A stretch of 64,000 bases of DNA. Source: Cryobacterium sp. (GTDB lineage Bacteria > Actinomycetota > Actinomycetes > Actinomycetales > Microbacteriaceae). Positions within the stretch are counted from its first letter, which is position 1. Each line of letters opens with the position of its first letter. A program made the translations under genes and the position numbers. Positions 1-8,686 of the stretch are shown here, piece after piece. The stretch is from contig NZ_JAJAYI010000089.1 in the NCBI RefSeq assembly GCF_026786305.1, positions 1-64,000 of the forward strand, read 5' to 3'. Under the pieces are notes generated by a model, which saw only the letters and a program-made list of their open reading frames with translations, was not told the DNA's origin and searched no databases.

Positions 1-2
1 CG

Positions 3-86
3 GCCGAGCTCGGTACCACTGAGCTCGGTACCGTCGAGCTAGACCTGACCGACGTTGAGGAATTCGACTCCGACCTGCGCGTGTAG
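3..86 (+). CDS. 3' end of an unidentified protein gene (partial)
   Basis: An open frame enters from the left edge and ends at TAG 84-86, giving 27 visible codons. The C-terminus is acidic (ends ...EEFDSDLRV) and has a near-repeat of the peptide ELGT (codons around 9-17 and 24-32). It is followed by a strong hairpin at 118-164, as expected for a gene end that converges with glpX. Too little is visible to name the product, and the reading as coding rests only on the open frame, acidic tail and terminator position. Confidence 0.45.
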   Translation, partial: AELGTTELGTVELDLTDVEEFDSDLRV

Positions 87-117
87 TTCGCAGCTTTTCA
101 CAGTACTTCGATGCAGA

Positions 118-164
118 AAACTGCACGGCTCGCGTCTGAACGAACAGACCCGAGTCGTGCAGTT
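118..164. terminator. Bidirectional intrinsic terminator between the partial gene and glpX
   Basis: A long hairpin: AAACTGCACGGCTCG pairs with CGAGTCGTGCAGTTT with one G-T wobble, and an inner GTCTG/CAGAC stem lies inside. On the minus strand the stem is followed by TTTTC. It lies between two converging gene ends. Confidence 0.8.
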
Positions 165-195
165 TCGGTGACGGCCTAACAGTTGATCGGAACGG

Positions 196-1182
196 CTACA
201 GCCACTTCTCGGCGAGGTGTTCCGCGATGACACGGCGGGCCGTGCCCGAACGCGAGCGCAGCACGATGCTTTCGGTACGAATCATCGGGCCCTTGCGACG
301 GACACCGTCGACGAGTCCGCCATCGGTCACACCGGTCGCCACGAAGAACGTGTTGTCACCGCTGACCATGTCGTTGATCTCAAGCAGCTTGTCGATGTCG
401 AGCCCGGCCGCGACGCCGCGAGCGCGTTCGGCGTCATCCTTCGGGGCGAGGCGTCCCTGCATATAGCCGCCGAGGGCCTTGAGGGCGCAGGCCGTGGTGA
501 TTCCTTCCGGGCTTCCGCCAATGCCGACGCACATGTCAATGCGAGTCTCGTAGCGGGCAGCGTTGATGCCGCCGGCCACGTCGCCGTCAAGCATGAGGCG
601 GGTGCCCGCGCCGGCGCTGCGAATCGCGTCGATCAGGCCGGCGTGGCGAGGGCGGTCGAGCACGGCGATGGTCATCTCACCGATCGGCTTTTTCATGGCC
701 TGGGCCAGTTCACGAATGTTGTCGGCGATCGACTGGTCGAGGCTGACGACGCCGCGACCGGCCGCACCGGTGACGATCTTGTCCATGTAGAAGATCGACG
801 AAGCGTCGAGCATGGTGCCGCGGTCCGACACGGCGATGACGGAGACGGCGTTCTGGCGGCCGGCGGCCGTCAGGCTCGTGCCGTCGATGGGGTCAACGGC
901 GATGTCGCAGGCGGGGCCACGGCCGTTGCCAACGTGCTCGCCGTTGAAAAGCATGGGGGCTTCATCTTTTTCACCCTCACCGATGACGATGAGGCCGTCG
1001 AAGTTGACGGTGCCGAGGAAGGCGCGCATGGCGTCGACGGCGGCCTTGTCGGCGGCGTTCTTGTCGCCGCGACCGATGAAGGGTACGGCACGAATAGCGG
1101 CGGCCTCGGTCGCACGCACGAGCTCCATGGCGAGGTTGCGGTCGGGATGTTGAAAGAGGGTGGCGGTCTCAGTGCTGTTCAC
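196..1182 (-). CDS. glpX: Class II fructose-1,6-bisphosphatase
   Basis: Hydrolyses fructose-1,6-bisphosphate to fructose-6-phosphate in gluconeogenesis (cytosol). The 328-residue protein has the usual GlpX length. The metal and substrate motifs are visible: GEGEKDEAP at about residues 68-76 and the phosphatase signature DPIDGTSL at 97-104. The GTG start is supported by GGGAGG a few bases upstream. It is transcribed divergently from the fructose-bisphosphate aldolase gene, so the two enzymes acting on the same metabolite flank one 157-bp promoter region. GlpX is the usual and often sole FBPase of actinobacteria (known for the group). Confidence 0.97.
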   Translation of the reverse strand: MNSTETATLFQHPDRNLAMELVRATEAAAIRAVPFIGRGDKNAADKAAVDAMRAFLGTVNFDGLIVIGEGEKDEAPMLFNGEHVGNGRGPACDIAVDPIDGTSLTAAGRQNAVSVIAVSDRGTMLDASSIFYMDKIVTGAAGRGVVSLDQSIADNIRELAQAMKKPIGEMTIAVLDRPRHAGLIDAIRSAGAGTRLMLDGDVAGGINAARYETRIDMCVGIGGSPEGITTACALKALGGYMQGRLAPKDDAERARGVAAGLDIDKLLEINDMVSGDNTFFVATGVTDGGLVDGVRRKGPMIRTESIVLRSRSGTARRVIAEHLAEKWL

Positions 1183-1339
1183 GAAAGGTCCTCCCGGACG
1201 TTAGTTCGACTTCGATAACGACGGATGCGCGGCGGGTCGCGCGGATTGTCCGCCCGAGTCACCTTATCGCGGCAGACCACACGACGGCGGGCGTCGCTAG
1301 ACTCGGGATCACACCCCCGCACACTTTCGAGGAGAAGCA

Positions 1340-2365
1340 ATGCCCATCGCAACCCCCGACCAGTACGCCGCAATGCTCGACAAAGCCAAGACGGGTGGGT
1401 TCGCATACCCGGCGTTCAACGTGTCGTCGTCGCAGACCATCAACGCCGTTCTTCAGGGCCTCACCGAAGCCGGATCCGACGGCATCATTCAGGTCACCAC
1501 CGGCGGCGGCGACTACTTCGCCGGCCACACTGTGAAGAACCGCGCCTCCGGCGCGCTCGCCTTTGCCCGCTTCGCGCACTCGGTCGCCGACAACTACCCG
1601 ATCACCGTCGCGCTGCACACCGATCACTGCCCCGAGGGCGCCCTCGGCGACTTCGTCATTCCGCTCATCGAAGCCTCGGAGTCGGCGGTGGCCGATGGCG
1701 GCCACCCCATCTTTCAGTCGCACATGTGGGACGGTTCGGCCATCGCACTCGACAAAAACCTCGACATTGCCACCGGCATACTCAAGCGCACCCGCGCGAT
1801 CAACGCCATCCTCGAAGTTGAGATCGGTGCCGTCGGTGGCGAGGAAGACGGCGTTCAGGCCGACGTGAACGAGAACCTGTACACGACCCTTGACGACGCG
1901 ATCAAAATGGTCGAAGCCCTCGGCCTCGGTGAGCAGGGCCGCTATATGGCCGCCCTCACCTTCGGCAATGTGCACGGCGTCTACAAGCCCGGCAACGTGA
2001 AGCTGCGCCCGGAACTGCTCAGGGAGATCCAGACCGGCCTCTCCGCAAAGTTCGAGCTCGAAGCGCTGCCCCTCGACCTGGTCTTTCATGGCGGTTCCGG
2101 CTCGACCGATGCCGAGATCGCCGAGGCCGTCGCCAATGGTGTCGTCAAGATGAACATCGACACCGATACCCAGTATGCCTTCACCCGCTCGATCGCCGAC
2201 TACATGCTCAAGAACTACGACAGCGTGATCAAGGTCGACGGCGAAGTCGGCAACAAGAAGGTGTACGACCCGCGCGCCTGGGGCAAGGTGGCCGAGTCGG
2301 CCATGGCCGCTCGCGTCGTTGATTCCACCCGTCAGCTCGGCTCCGCCGGGCACTCAAACAGTTAG
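1340..2365 (+). CDS. fba: Class II fructose-bisphosphate aldolase
   Basis: Zinc-dependent aldolase that interconverts fructose-1,6-bisphosphate with glyceraldehyde-3-phosphate and dihydroxyacetone phosphate. The 341-residue length fits the class IIA family. Visible active-site residues are Asp95 and His96 in ALHTDHC, His212 in FGNVHG and His250 in VFHGGSGS; the glycine-rich phosphate-binding segment follows His250. GAGGAG lies 5-10 bases before the ATG. The downstream membrane-protein gene begins 4 bases after the stop codon, so the two are probably cotranscribed. Confidence 0.98.
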   Translation: MPIATPDQYAAMLDKAKTGGFAYPAFNVSSSQTINAVLQGLTEAGSDGIIQVTTGGGDYFAGHTVKNRASGALAFARFAHSVADNYPITVALHTDHCPEGALGDFVIPLIEASESAVADGGHPIFQSHMWDGSAIALDKNLDIATGILKRTRAINAILEVEIGAVGGEEDGVQADVNENLYTTLDDAIKMVEALGLGEQGRYMAALTFGNVHGVYKPGNVKLRPELLREIQTGLSAKFELEALPLDLVFHGGSGSTDAEIAEAVANGVVKMNIDTDTQYAFTRSIADYMLKNYDSVIKVDGEVGNKKVYDPRAWGKVAESAMAARVVDSTRQLGSAGHSNS

Positions 2366-2369
2366 AGCA

Positions 2370-2945
2370 ATGTCAGAGACCCCGGACTCCGTTCCACCCC
2401 CCGCGCCAGACCCACGCCCCCGCCCCCAGTACGGCGAACTGGCCCCTGAGGGCTGGACGTGGCAGCCACCGCAGGAAAAAGACCGGGTTGATCCCGCTCC
2501 CGCCCCCACTGTCGGGGCGGCATCGGGCACTCCACTTTACGCGACCACCCCGACCGTTCAGTCCGCCACGGCAACGCGCGCCGTTCCCGGATGGGACCGC
2601 CCGTGGACCATCGGGCTACTGACCTTCGGACTCCTCGCCACTGTCTACGGCGTCTTCTCGTTGGGCGGGTTCCCGGTCGCCATGCAGATTTTTTACACCC
2701 AGGAAGGTCTGGGCACGTACACTCCAGGAGCATCTATCGGCGCCATCACGACGGTCGGGGCAATAGCGCTGGTTTTTGTCTGGCTGGCCACGGCGGCGGT
2801 ATCGGTCCGGCTGCTCGTGCCGCATCGACGTGCGTTTTTCGTGCCCATCGTCGGTGGTGCCGTGTCGCTCGTGGTGCTGTTCGCCTTCACCATGGCCGCG
2901 TTGTTCATCGACCCGACCCTCATTGAGTTTCTGAGCCGCCAGTAG
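2370..2945 (+). CDS. Small three-helix membrane protein with proline-rich N-terminus
   Basis: A 191-residue protein begins with a long proline-rich, low-complexity cytoplasmic-looking region (about residues 5-60), followed by three hydrophobic segments near residues 78-98, 123-145 and 155-178. The layout resembles the DUF6264-type proteins of Microbacteriaceae, a comparison from memory that needs a profile search. The ATG start at 2370 lies just after the fba stop; the longer in-frame start inside fba is not needed. It converges with ispH, 9 bases away. Function unknown; no catalytic motif seen. Confidence 0.8.
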   Translation: MSETPDSVPPPAPDPRPRPQYGELAPEGWTWQPPQEKDRVDPAPAPTVGAASGTPLYATTPTVQSATATRAVPGWDRPWTIGLLTFGLLATVYGVFSLGGFPVAMQIFYTQEGLGTYTPGASIGAITTVGAIALVFVWLATAAVSVRLLVPHRRAFFVPIVGGAVSLVVLFAFTMAALFIDPTLIEFLSRQ

Positions 2946-2954
2946 TCGAGCCGA

Positions 2955-4058
2955 CTACTGCACCGTCTGCTCGGCCGTGGCGGCGCGGCCGCCGAAGGCA
3001 CGGGTATCCGTTTCGCCCGACAGATCCTTGCGCAGCTCCTTGGGCAGCGAGAAGATGAGATCTTCCTCGGCGGTCTTCACCGGCACGACGTCGACGTAGC
3101 CGGCGTCGGCGAGGGCTTCGAGCAGCTCATCGACGAGTTCTTCGGGAACGGATGCCCCGCTCGTCACCCCGACGGTCGCCGCATTGTCGAGCCACTCCTG
3201 TTTGACCTCGCTCGCGAAGTCGACGCGATAGGCCGCCTTCGCGCCGTATTCCAAGGCCACCTCGACCAAGCGCACCGAGTTGGACGAGTTGGCCGAGCCG
3301 ACGACGATCACCAGGTCGGAGTCGCGGGCAACCTTCTTGATGGCGACCTGACGGTTCTGGGTGGCGTAGCAGATGTCGTCGCTCGGCGGATCCTGCAGGT
3401 TGGGAAAACGCGCCCGCAACCGGCGCACGGTTTCCATGGTCTCGTCGACACTCAACGTGGTCTGCGACAGCCAGACGACCCGGTCGGGGTCGCGCACGAC
3501 GACGGTATCGGCTTCATCGGGGCTGCCGACGAGGGTGGTGTGCTCGGGGGCCTCACCGGCGGTGCCCTCGACCTCTTCGTGGCCCTCGTGGCCGATCAGC
3601 AGAATCTGAAAATCATCGCGGGCGAAACGAACGGCTTCACGGTGCACCTTGGTCACGAGCGGGCAGGTGGCGTCGATGGCCTGCAGGCCACGCTCGGCGG
3701 CGGCGTTGACGACGGCCGGTGATACTCCGTGGGCGCTGAAGACGATGTGCGATCCGTGCGGTACCTCGTCGACCTCGTCAACGAAGATGGCACCCAAATT
3801 TTCGAGCTCGGAAACCACGTGAATGTTGTGCACGATCTGTTTGCGCACGTATACCGGGGCGCCGTAGTGTTCGAGCGCCTTCTCGACGGCGATGACCGCA
3901 CGGTCGACTCCGGCGCAGTAGCCACGCGGGGCGGCGAGCAGCACCCGCTTATGTCCGACCACCGGGGTATCCTTAAGCCTGTTGCGCGCGCTGGGAATTC
4001 GCGGCATGCCCAAGCCGATGACGGGCGGACTGCTCGTGGTTTGCATGCTGGTGTTCAC
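2955..4058 (-). CDS. ispH: 4-hydroxy-3-methylbut-2-enyl diphosphate reductase
   Basis: Last enzyme of the MEP isoprenoid pathway; reduces HMBPP to IPP and DMAPP with a 4Fe-4S cluster. The three cluster cysteines are visible: RGYCAG (Cys48), DATCPL (Cys132) and DDICYAT (Cys230), as are the His residues in QIVHNIH and SAHGVS. An extension of about 35 residues precedes the conserved core, so the start could be GTG at 4058 or ATG at 4046. It lies close to and divergent from xseA (84 bp). The products would feed both the cis-prenyltransferase at 12 kb and carotenoid synthesis used by crtY at 36 kb. Confidence 0.97.
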   Translation of the reverse strand: MNTSMQTTSSPPVIGLGMPRIPSARNRLKDTPVVGHKRVLLAAPRGYCAGVDRAVIAVEKALEHYGAPVYVRKQIVHNIHVVSELENLGAIFVDEVDEVPHGSHIVFSAHGVSPAVVNAAAERGLQAIDATCPLVTKVHREAVRFARDDFQILLIGHEGHEEVEGTAGEAPEHTTLVGSPDEADTVVVRDPDRVVWLSQTTLSVDETMETVRRLRARFPNLQDPPSDDICYATQNRQVAIKKVARDSDLVIVVGSANSSNSVRLVEVALEYGAKAAYRVDFASEVKQEWLDNAATVGVTSGASVPEELVDELLEALADAGYVDVVPVKTAEEDLIFSLPKELRKDLSGETDTRAFGGRAATAEQTVQ

Positions 4059-4142
4059 CAGCTCAGTCTACGCACGCACGCCCGAAGAACTCTGGGAGGA
4101 CCCGCCTGTGCCCCATGCCAGCGCATCGCCAAGGACCACCAC

Positions 4143-5390
4143 GTGACCGATGCCCCCGCCACCGTCGAAACACCGTGGCCGGTCGCCCTGCTCTCCAACA
4201 AGATTCGCGGCTACATCGAACGTCTCGGCATGGTGTGGGTCGAGGGCGAGATCACCCAGTGGGGTGCGAGCGGTGGCAACGTCTACGGCAAGCTCAAGGA
4301 TCTTTCCGAAGACGCCACCGTGAGTTTCACGATCTGGTCGTCGGTGCGCGCCAAACTCACCGCTGATTTCAAGGCGGGTGACCGCGTCGTCGCCCTGGTC
4401 AAGCCCAACTTCTGGGTCAAGGGCGGCACCCTCACCATGCAGGCCTTCGAAATGCGCCACGTCGGGCTCGGCGACCTGCTCGAACGGCTCGAACGGCTGC
4501 GCAAACAGCTCGCGGGCGAGGGCCTGTTCGACGACTCGCGAAAGAAGCGCCTGCCGTTTCTGCCACACTGCATCGGCCTCGTGACCGGAAAAGATTCCGA
4601 CGCCGAGAAAGACGTCATTCGCAACGCGCAACTGCGCTGGCCGGCCGTCAACTTTCGGGTCGCTCACGCCGCCGTGCAGGGCGATCGGGCCGTCGGCGAG
4701 GTCACGACCGCGATCCAGCGGCTCGACGCCGACCCCGAGGTCGACGTGATCATGGTCGCCCGCGGTGGCGGCGACTTTCAAAACCTGCTCACCTTCAGCG
4801 ATGAGAGCCTCGTGCGCGCCGCGGCTGCCTGCGTGACGCCGCTGGTGAGCGCGATCGGGCACGAGGCCGACCGTCCGCTGCTCGACGAGGTGGCCGACCT
4901 GCGGGCATCCACCCCGACGGATGCCGCCAAGCGAGTCGTTCCCGACGTCAGCGACGAGCTGAACCGGGTGCAGCAGGCCCGGGCGCGTCTCAGCGGTCGA
5001 CTCACCGGCATCCTCTCCTCGGAAATTGACCGAATCTCACAGCTGCGCAGTCGACCGGTGCTCGTCGACCCGCGCTGGATCATCGACTCTCGCAGCGAAG
5101 ACCTCACCCGTTACGTTGCGCGCGGCGCCGAACTCACCGGGCGAATTCTCGAGCGCGCCGGGGCCACCGTGGTGGAGCTGCGCTCCCAGCTGCGCGCCCT
5201 ATCGCCCCAGGGCACCCTCGATCGCGGCTATGCGATCGCCCAGCTGTCCGACGGGCACGTGCTGCGCAGCTCACACGATGCCCCGGCCGGCACCGAGCTT
5301 CTGCTCACCCTGGCCAGCGGAACAGTGCCCGCCACCGCGAACACCGCCGTGCCCGCCGTGCTCGCCGCGCCCGCGAGCGTATCGAAATAA
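4143..5390 (+). CDS. xseA: Exodeoxyribonuclease VII large subunit
   Basis: Catalytic subunit of the single-strand-specific exonuclease VII used in repair and recombination. The 415-residue protein has the N-terminal OB-fold (starting near WPVALLSNKI), the catalytic core with VARGGGDFQNL, the metal/active-site block SAIGHEADRPL and a C-terminal coiled region ending in SPQGTLDRGYAI. The open frame extends much further upstream, but that part is antisense to ispH; GTG at 4143 preceded by AAGGACC matches where XseA homology begins. It heads a tight operon with xseB. Confidence 0.96.
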   Translation: MTDAPATVETPWPVALLSNKIRGYIERLGMVWVEGEITQWGASGGNVYGKLKDLSEDATVSFTIWSSVRAKLTADFKAGDRVVALVKPNFWVKGGTLTMQAFEMRHVGLGDLLERLERLRKQLAGEGLFDDSRKKRLPFLPHCIGLVTGKDSDAEKDVIRNAQLRWPAVNFRVAHAAVQGDRAVGEVTTAIQRLDADPEVDVIMVARGGGDFQNLLTFSDESLVRAAAACVTPLVSAIGHEADRPLLDEVADLRASTPTDAAKRVVPDVSDELNRVQQARARLSGRLTGILSSEIDRISQLRSRPVLVDPRWIIDSRSEDLTRYVARGAELTGRILERAGATVVELRSQLRALSPQGTLDRGYAIAQLSDGHVLRSSHDAPAGTELLLTLASGTVPATANTAVPAVLAAPASVSK

Positions 5391-5395
5391 TTAGA

Positions 5396-5665
5396 ATGGA
5401 TGCCATGACCTCGCCTGCCCCCGCCATCAGTGATCTCAGCTACGAACAGGCCCGCGATGAACTCATCCGCGTCGTGAACGAACTCGAGCAGGGTTCGAGC
5501 ACGCTCGAGCAGTCGCTCGCGCTGTGGGAACGCGGCGAAGCGCTCGCCCGCCGCTGCGAGGAATGGCTGATCGGAGCCAAGGCCCGCCTCGACGCCGCCC
5601 GACTGGCCGCGACGGCGCCCGCCGGCGCCACCGACACCAGTACCGACGACACACCCACCAGATGA
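5396..5665 (+). CDS. xseB: Exodeoxyribonuclease VII small subunit
   Basis: The 89-residue protein carries the XseB helical core (YEQARDELIRVVNELEQG, then STLEQSLALWERGEALARRCE), which packs several copies onto the XseA coiled coil. It begins 5 bases after xseA. Two starts are possible, ATG 5396 and ATG 5405, differing by three residues. Its stop codon overlaps the next start (ATGA at 5662-5665), showing translational coupling. Confidence 0.95.
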   Translation: MDAMTSPAPAISDLSYEQARDELIRVVNELEQGSSTLEQSLALWERGEALARRCEEWLIGAKARLDAARLAATAPAGATDTSTDDTPTR

Positions 5666-6315
5666 GCCGCGCCCCCAAGCAGCCGCGCGTCGTCGCCGAG
5701 CTGGGTCGGCCGGAGACTCCGCAGGAGACCGCCGAACGACTCGCCGAGAACTCGCGCAAATACCGGTCGCACAAAACCGTCAACAATCTCGTGCTCTCAC
5801 TGCTGGTGACCGTCGGCGCCGTGCTTGTTCTCGTGCTCCTGGTACCGCGCAGCGACAACCCGATAAACCGCGACGTCGACTACGCGAGCGTTGCCGCCCA
5901 GTTGCAGCCGGTCGTTGACCACGCCCTCGCCATCCCCGAGCTGCCCGACGGCTGGAGCGCGAACGACACCGAGTGGCAGGCCGGAACCAACGGCCAGGTA
6001 CCGTCCTGGTACATCGGGCTACTCACGCCCGGCAACCAGTACATCGGATTCAGCCAGGCCTTCAACGCCAACCCCACCTGGCTCGCCCAGAAACTGCCCG
6101 ACTCGCCCGTCGTCGACAGCGTCAGCATCGCTGGAGTGACCTGGGACGTGTACCGCAACAGCGCAGCGGCCGGCGACCGGGGCAACTTCGACTATGCCCT
6201 CGTGACAGCTGCCGGTGCCAGCACCTACGTGCTGATCGGTACGGCGCCCACCGGCGACTTCGAAACCCTCGCCACCGCGCTGGCCGAAAACGTGGCGCAG
6301 AACGCGGCCGAATGA
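5662..6315 (+). CDS. DUF4245-type single-pass membrane protein
   Basis: A 217-residue protein with a basic N-terminus, one transmembrane helix around residues 42-62 (LVLSLLVTVGAVLVLVLLVP) and an extracytoplasmic domain with PDGWSANDTEW and VTWDVYRN segments, typical of the DUF4245 family of actinobacteria (family call from memory). It starts in an ATGA overlap with xseB and ends in another ATGA overlap with the carbonic anhydrase gene. The stable coupling to these genes is common in the order; function is unknown. Confidence 0.88.
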   Translation: MSRAPKQPRVVAELGRPETPQETAERLAENSRKYRSHKTVNNLVLSLLVTVGAVLVLVLLVPRSDNPINRDVDYASVAAQLQPVVDHALAIPELPDGWSANDTEWQAGTNGQVPSWYIGLLTPGNQYIGFSQAFNANPTWLAQKLPDSPVVDSVSIAGVTWDVYRNSAAAGDRGNFDYALVTAAGASTYVLIGTAPTGDFETLATALAENVAQNAAE

Positions 6316-6962
6316 ACCCGGCGTCGAATGCTGTTCCGTCTCCGGCCGAGGCCTGGAACGAAATGCGCGAGGGAAACGTGCGCTTCGTCGCCGGCACCCC
6401 CCGGCACCGGCAGGACGTCGACCGGCGGGCCGAGCTCGTTGGCCAACAGACCCCGCACGCAGCGCTGTTCGGCTGCAGCGACTCCCGCCTCGCGGCCGAG
6501 ATCATCTTCGACCAGGGCCTCGGTGATCTGTTCGTCGTGCGCAACGCCGGCCAGGTCATCTCCGATTCCGTACTCGGCTCGCTCGAATATGCGGTCGCTG
6601 TGCTGCATGTTCCGCTGATTCTCGTGCTCGCCCACGACGAGTGCGGTGCGGTGCGCGCCGCCATCGATTCTCAAGCAGCGGATGCCCCGGCCCTGCCCGC
6701 CCACATCGCGCATCTGATCGAGAAGATCGTGCCGGCGGTGCGTCAAGTGAACGGGCTGAGGGCATCCACGTTCGTGGAGCCGACGAAGGTCGATGCCGGC
6801 CACGTCGGCCGGGAACATCTCAAACACACGGTCACCGAACTACTCGAACAGTCCGAGGTGATCAGCGCGGCCATCGCAGAAGGTACATTGGCTATCGTTG
6901 GCGCGAACTACGTCCTTCTCGAAGGACACGCCGACCCCAACATCGTGGTGGGCGTCATTTAG
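6312..6962 (+). CDS. Beta-class carbonic anhydrase
   Basis: Interconverts CO2 and bicarbonate in the cytosol. The 216-residue protein shows the beta-class zinc set: Cys55, Asp57 and Arg59 in GCSDSR, and His107 and Cys110 in AHDECG. Its start codon overlaps the stop of the DUF4245 gene, so it is translated as the fourth gene of the xseA operon. fumC follows 64 bases downstream. Confidence 0.95.
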   Translation: MNPASNAVPSPAEAWNEMREGNVRFVAGTPRHRQDVDRRAELVGQQTPHAALFGCSDSRLAAEIIFDQGLGDLFVVRNAGQVISDSVLGSLEYAVAVLHVPLILVLAHDECGAVRAAIDSQAADAPALPAHIAHLIEKIVPAVRQVNGLRASTFVEPTKVDAGHVGREHLKHTVTELLEQSEVISAAIAEGTLAIVGANYVLLEGHADPNIVVGVI

Positions 6963-7026
6963 ACCCGCCCGCGCACCCGTTGCGCACAGCACGACTCTCA
7001 TACAGCACCGAAAGGGAATGCACATA

Positions 7027-8442
7027 GTGGTGGACACCTCCGCAAACGCCGGCTACCGGATCGAACACGACACGATGGGTGAGGTCCGGGTTCCAACGGA
7101 CGCACTCTACGGCGCCCAGACACAGCGAGCCGTGGAGAATTTCCCGATCTCCGGCTCCACCCTTGAGTCTGCGCAGATCGCGGCCCTCGCCCGCATCAAG
7201 AAGTCGGCAGCCCTCGCCAACGCCCAGCTCGGCGTGCTCGACCAGGACATTGCCAACGCGATCGCCGCAGCCGCCGACGAGGTCATCACCGGCCAGTACG
7301 ACACCGAGTTTCCGATCGACGTCTACCAGACCGGCAGCGGCACCTCCTCGAACATGAACATGAACGAGGTCATCGCGACCCTCGCGACCCGCGCCCTTGG
7401 CCGCACGGTGCACCCGAACGACCACGTCAACGCGAGCCAGTCCTCGAACGACGTGTTTCCCACCTCGGTGCACATCGCCGTCACGAGCGCGCTGATCGAC
7501 GAGCTCATCCCCGCGCTCGACCACCTCGCCGTCTCGTTCGAGACCAAGGCGGAACTCTGGAAAGAGGCTGTCAAGGCCGGCCGCACCCACCTGATGGACG
7601 CCACCCCGGTCACCCTCGGCCAGGAGTTCGGCGGCTACGCCCGCCAGATGCGCCTCGGTATCGAGCGCATCCGCACGGCCCTTCCCCGCGTCGCCGAGGT
7701 TCCGCTCGGCGGCACCGCTGTCGGTACCGGCATCAACACCCCGTACGGCTTTCCGCAGCTCGTCATCGAACTGCTCGTGGCCGAAACCGAACTGCCGATC
7801 ACCGAAGCGCGCGACCACTTCGAGGCCCAGGCCAACCGCGACGGCCTCGTCGACGCCTCCGGCGCCCTGCGCACCATCGCAGTTTCGCTGACCAAGATCA
7901 ACAATGACCTGCGCTGGATGGGCTCAGGCCCCAACACCGGGTTCGGCGAACTCAACATTCCTGACCTGCAGCCGGGTTCGTCGATCATGCCCGGCAAGGT
8001 CAACCCGGTTATTCCGGAGGCCGTGCTCATGGTCTGCTCGCGCGTCATCGGCAACGATGCCACCATCGCCTGGTCCGGCGCCTCAGGCTCGTTCGAGCTC
8101 AACGTCGGTATCCCGGTGATGGGAACCGCCCTGCTCGAGTCGATCCGTCTGCTGACCAACGCGACCCGCGTGCTTGCCGACAAGACCGTCGACGGTCTCG
8201 TTGCCAACCTCGAGCACGCTCGCGCACTGGCCGAGAAGTCGCCCTCCATCGTCACGCCGCTGAACCGCGTCATCGGCTACGAAGCCGCCGCCAAGGTTGC
8301 CAAGAAGGCCGTCGCCGAGGGCCTCACCGTGCGCGAGGCTGTCATTGCGCTCGGTCACGTGGAACGTGGCGACCTCACGCTCGCCGAGCTCGACGTGGCC
8401 CTCGACGTCCTGAGCATGACGCGCCCCCCGCAGAAGAAGTAA
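7027..8442 (+). CDS. fumC: Class II fumarate hydratase
   Basis: Hydrates fumarate to malate in the TCA cycle. The sequence holds the family signature [11 protein letters not shown] near residue 318, [14 protein letters not shown] near residue 100, and [17 protein letters not shown] 7027 lies 10 bases after AAAGGG and is preferred over the ATG at 7018, which sits only one base after that Shine-Dalgarno sequence. The length of about 471 residues is normal. A terminator follows. Confidence 0.96.
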   Translation: MVDTSANAGYRIEHDTMGEVRVPTDALYGAQTQRAVENFPISGSTLESAQIAALARIKKSAALANAQLGVLDQDIANAIAAAADEVITGQYDTEFPIDVYQTGSGTSSNMNMNEVIATLATRALGRTVHPNDHVNASQSSNDVFPTSVHIAVTSALIDELIPALDHLAVSFETKAELWKEAVKAGRTHLMDATPVTLGQEFGGYARQMRLGIERIRTALPRVAEVPLGGTAVGTGINTPYGFPQLVIELLVAETELPITEARDHFEAQANRDGLVDASGALRTIAVSLTKINNDLRWMGSGPNTGFGELNIPDLQPGSSIMPGKVNPVIPEAVLMVCSRVIGNDATIAWSGASGSFELNVGIPVMGTALLESIRLLTNATRVLADKTVDGLVANLEHARALAEKSPSIVTPLNRVIGYEAAAKVAKKAVAEGLTVREAVIALGHVERGDLTLAELDVALDVLSMTRPPQKK

Positions 8443-8462
8443 CCAGCCCCACCCCGCCAGAA

Positions 8463-8499
8463 CTGCCGCCCCAGCCTCGAAAACGAGCCGGGGCGGCAG
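8463..8499 (+). terminator. Intrinsic terminator after fumC
   Basis: CTGCCGCCCC pairs perfectly with GGGGCGGCAG, with an inner CTCG-AAAA-CGAG stem-loop, starting 20 bases after the fumC stop and followed by TTGTT. Confidence 0.8.
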
Positions 8500-8521
8500 G
8501 TTGTTCGCGGGGTGCCGAGTT

Positions 8522-8610
8522 ATGGCTGGTGGGGCCGGCTCCCCCGCGGAATGCGACTGGCTCGAATAATTCCCGATGCCGCGACCACAGAGCTGGCCCC
8601 CACCAGCCAT
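8522..8610. repeat. Long-armed imperfect inverted repeat between fumC and phoH
   Basis: Arms of about 21 bases (8522-8542 starting ATGGCTGGTGGGG, and its near-complement at 8589-8610) flank a 46-base loop. The loop itself contains the GC-rich halves CCGCGG and CCGCG. It lies between the fumC terminator and the phoH stop and could end minus-strand transcription or be an RNA-structured element. Confidence 0.5.
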
Positions 8611-8686
8611 TGTTTGAGCTGAAGCCGAATGACCTGTCGCTCAGGCGGTCGACTACGACAAGACGACAGGCATCCGCTCAAGGCAA

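Noticed and set aside
217..1218. Long plus-strand open frame opposite glpX
   Set aside because: It is the complement of glpX, has no domain sense and is biased by the high-GC codon pattern.
1259..2353. 364-codon minus-strand frame opposite fba
   Set aside because: Antisense shadow of the aldolase gene; the composition is Gly/Ala/Val-rich with no family motif.
4068..4862. Frame antisense to xseA
   Set aside because: XseA motifs on the other strand are clear, and this reading lacks any.
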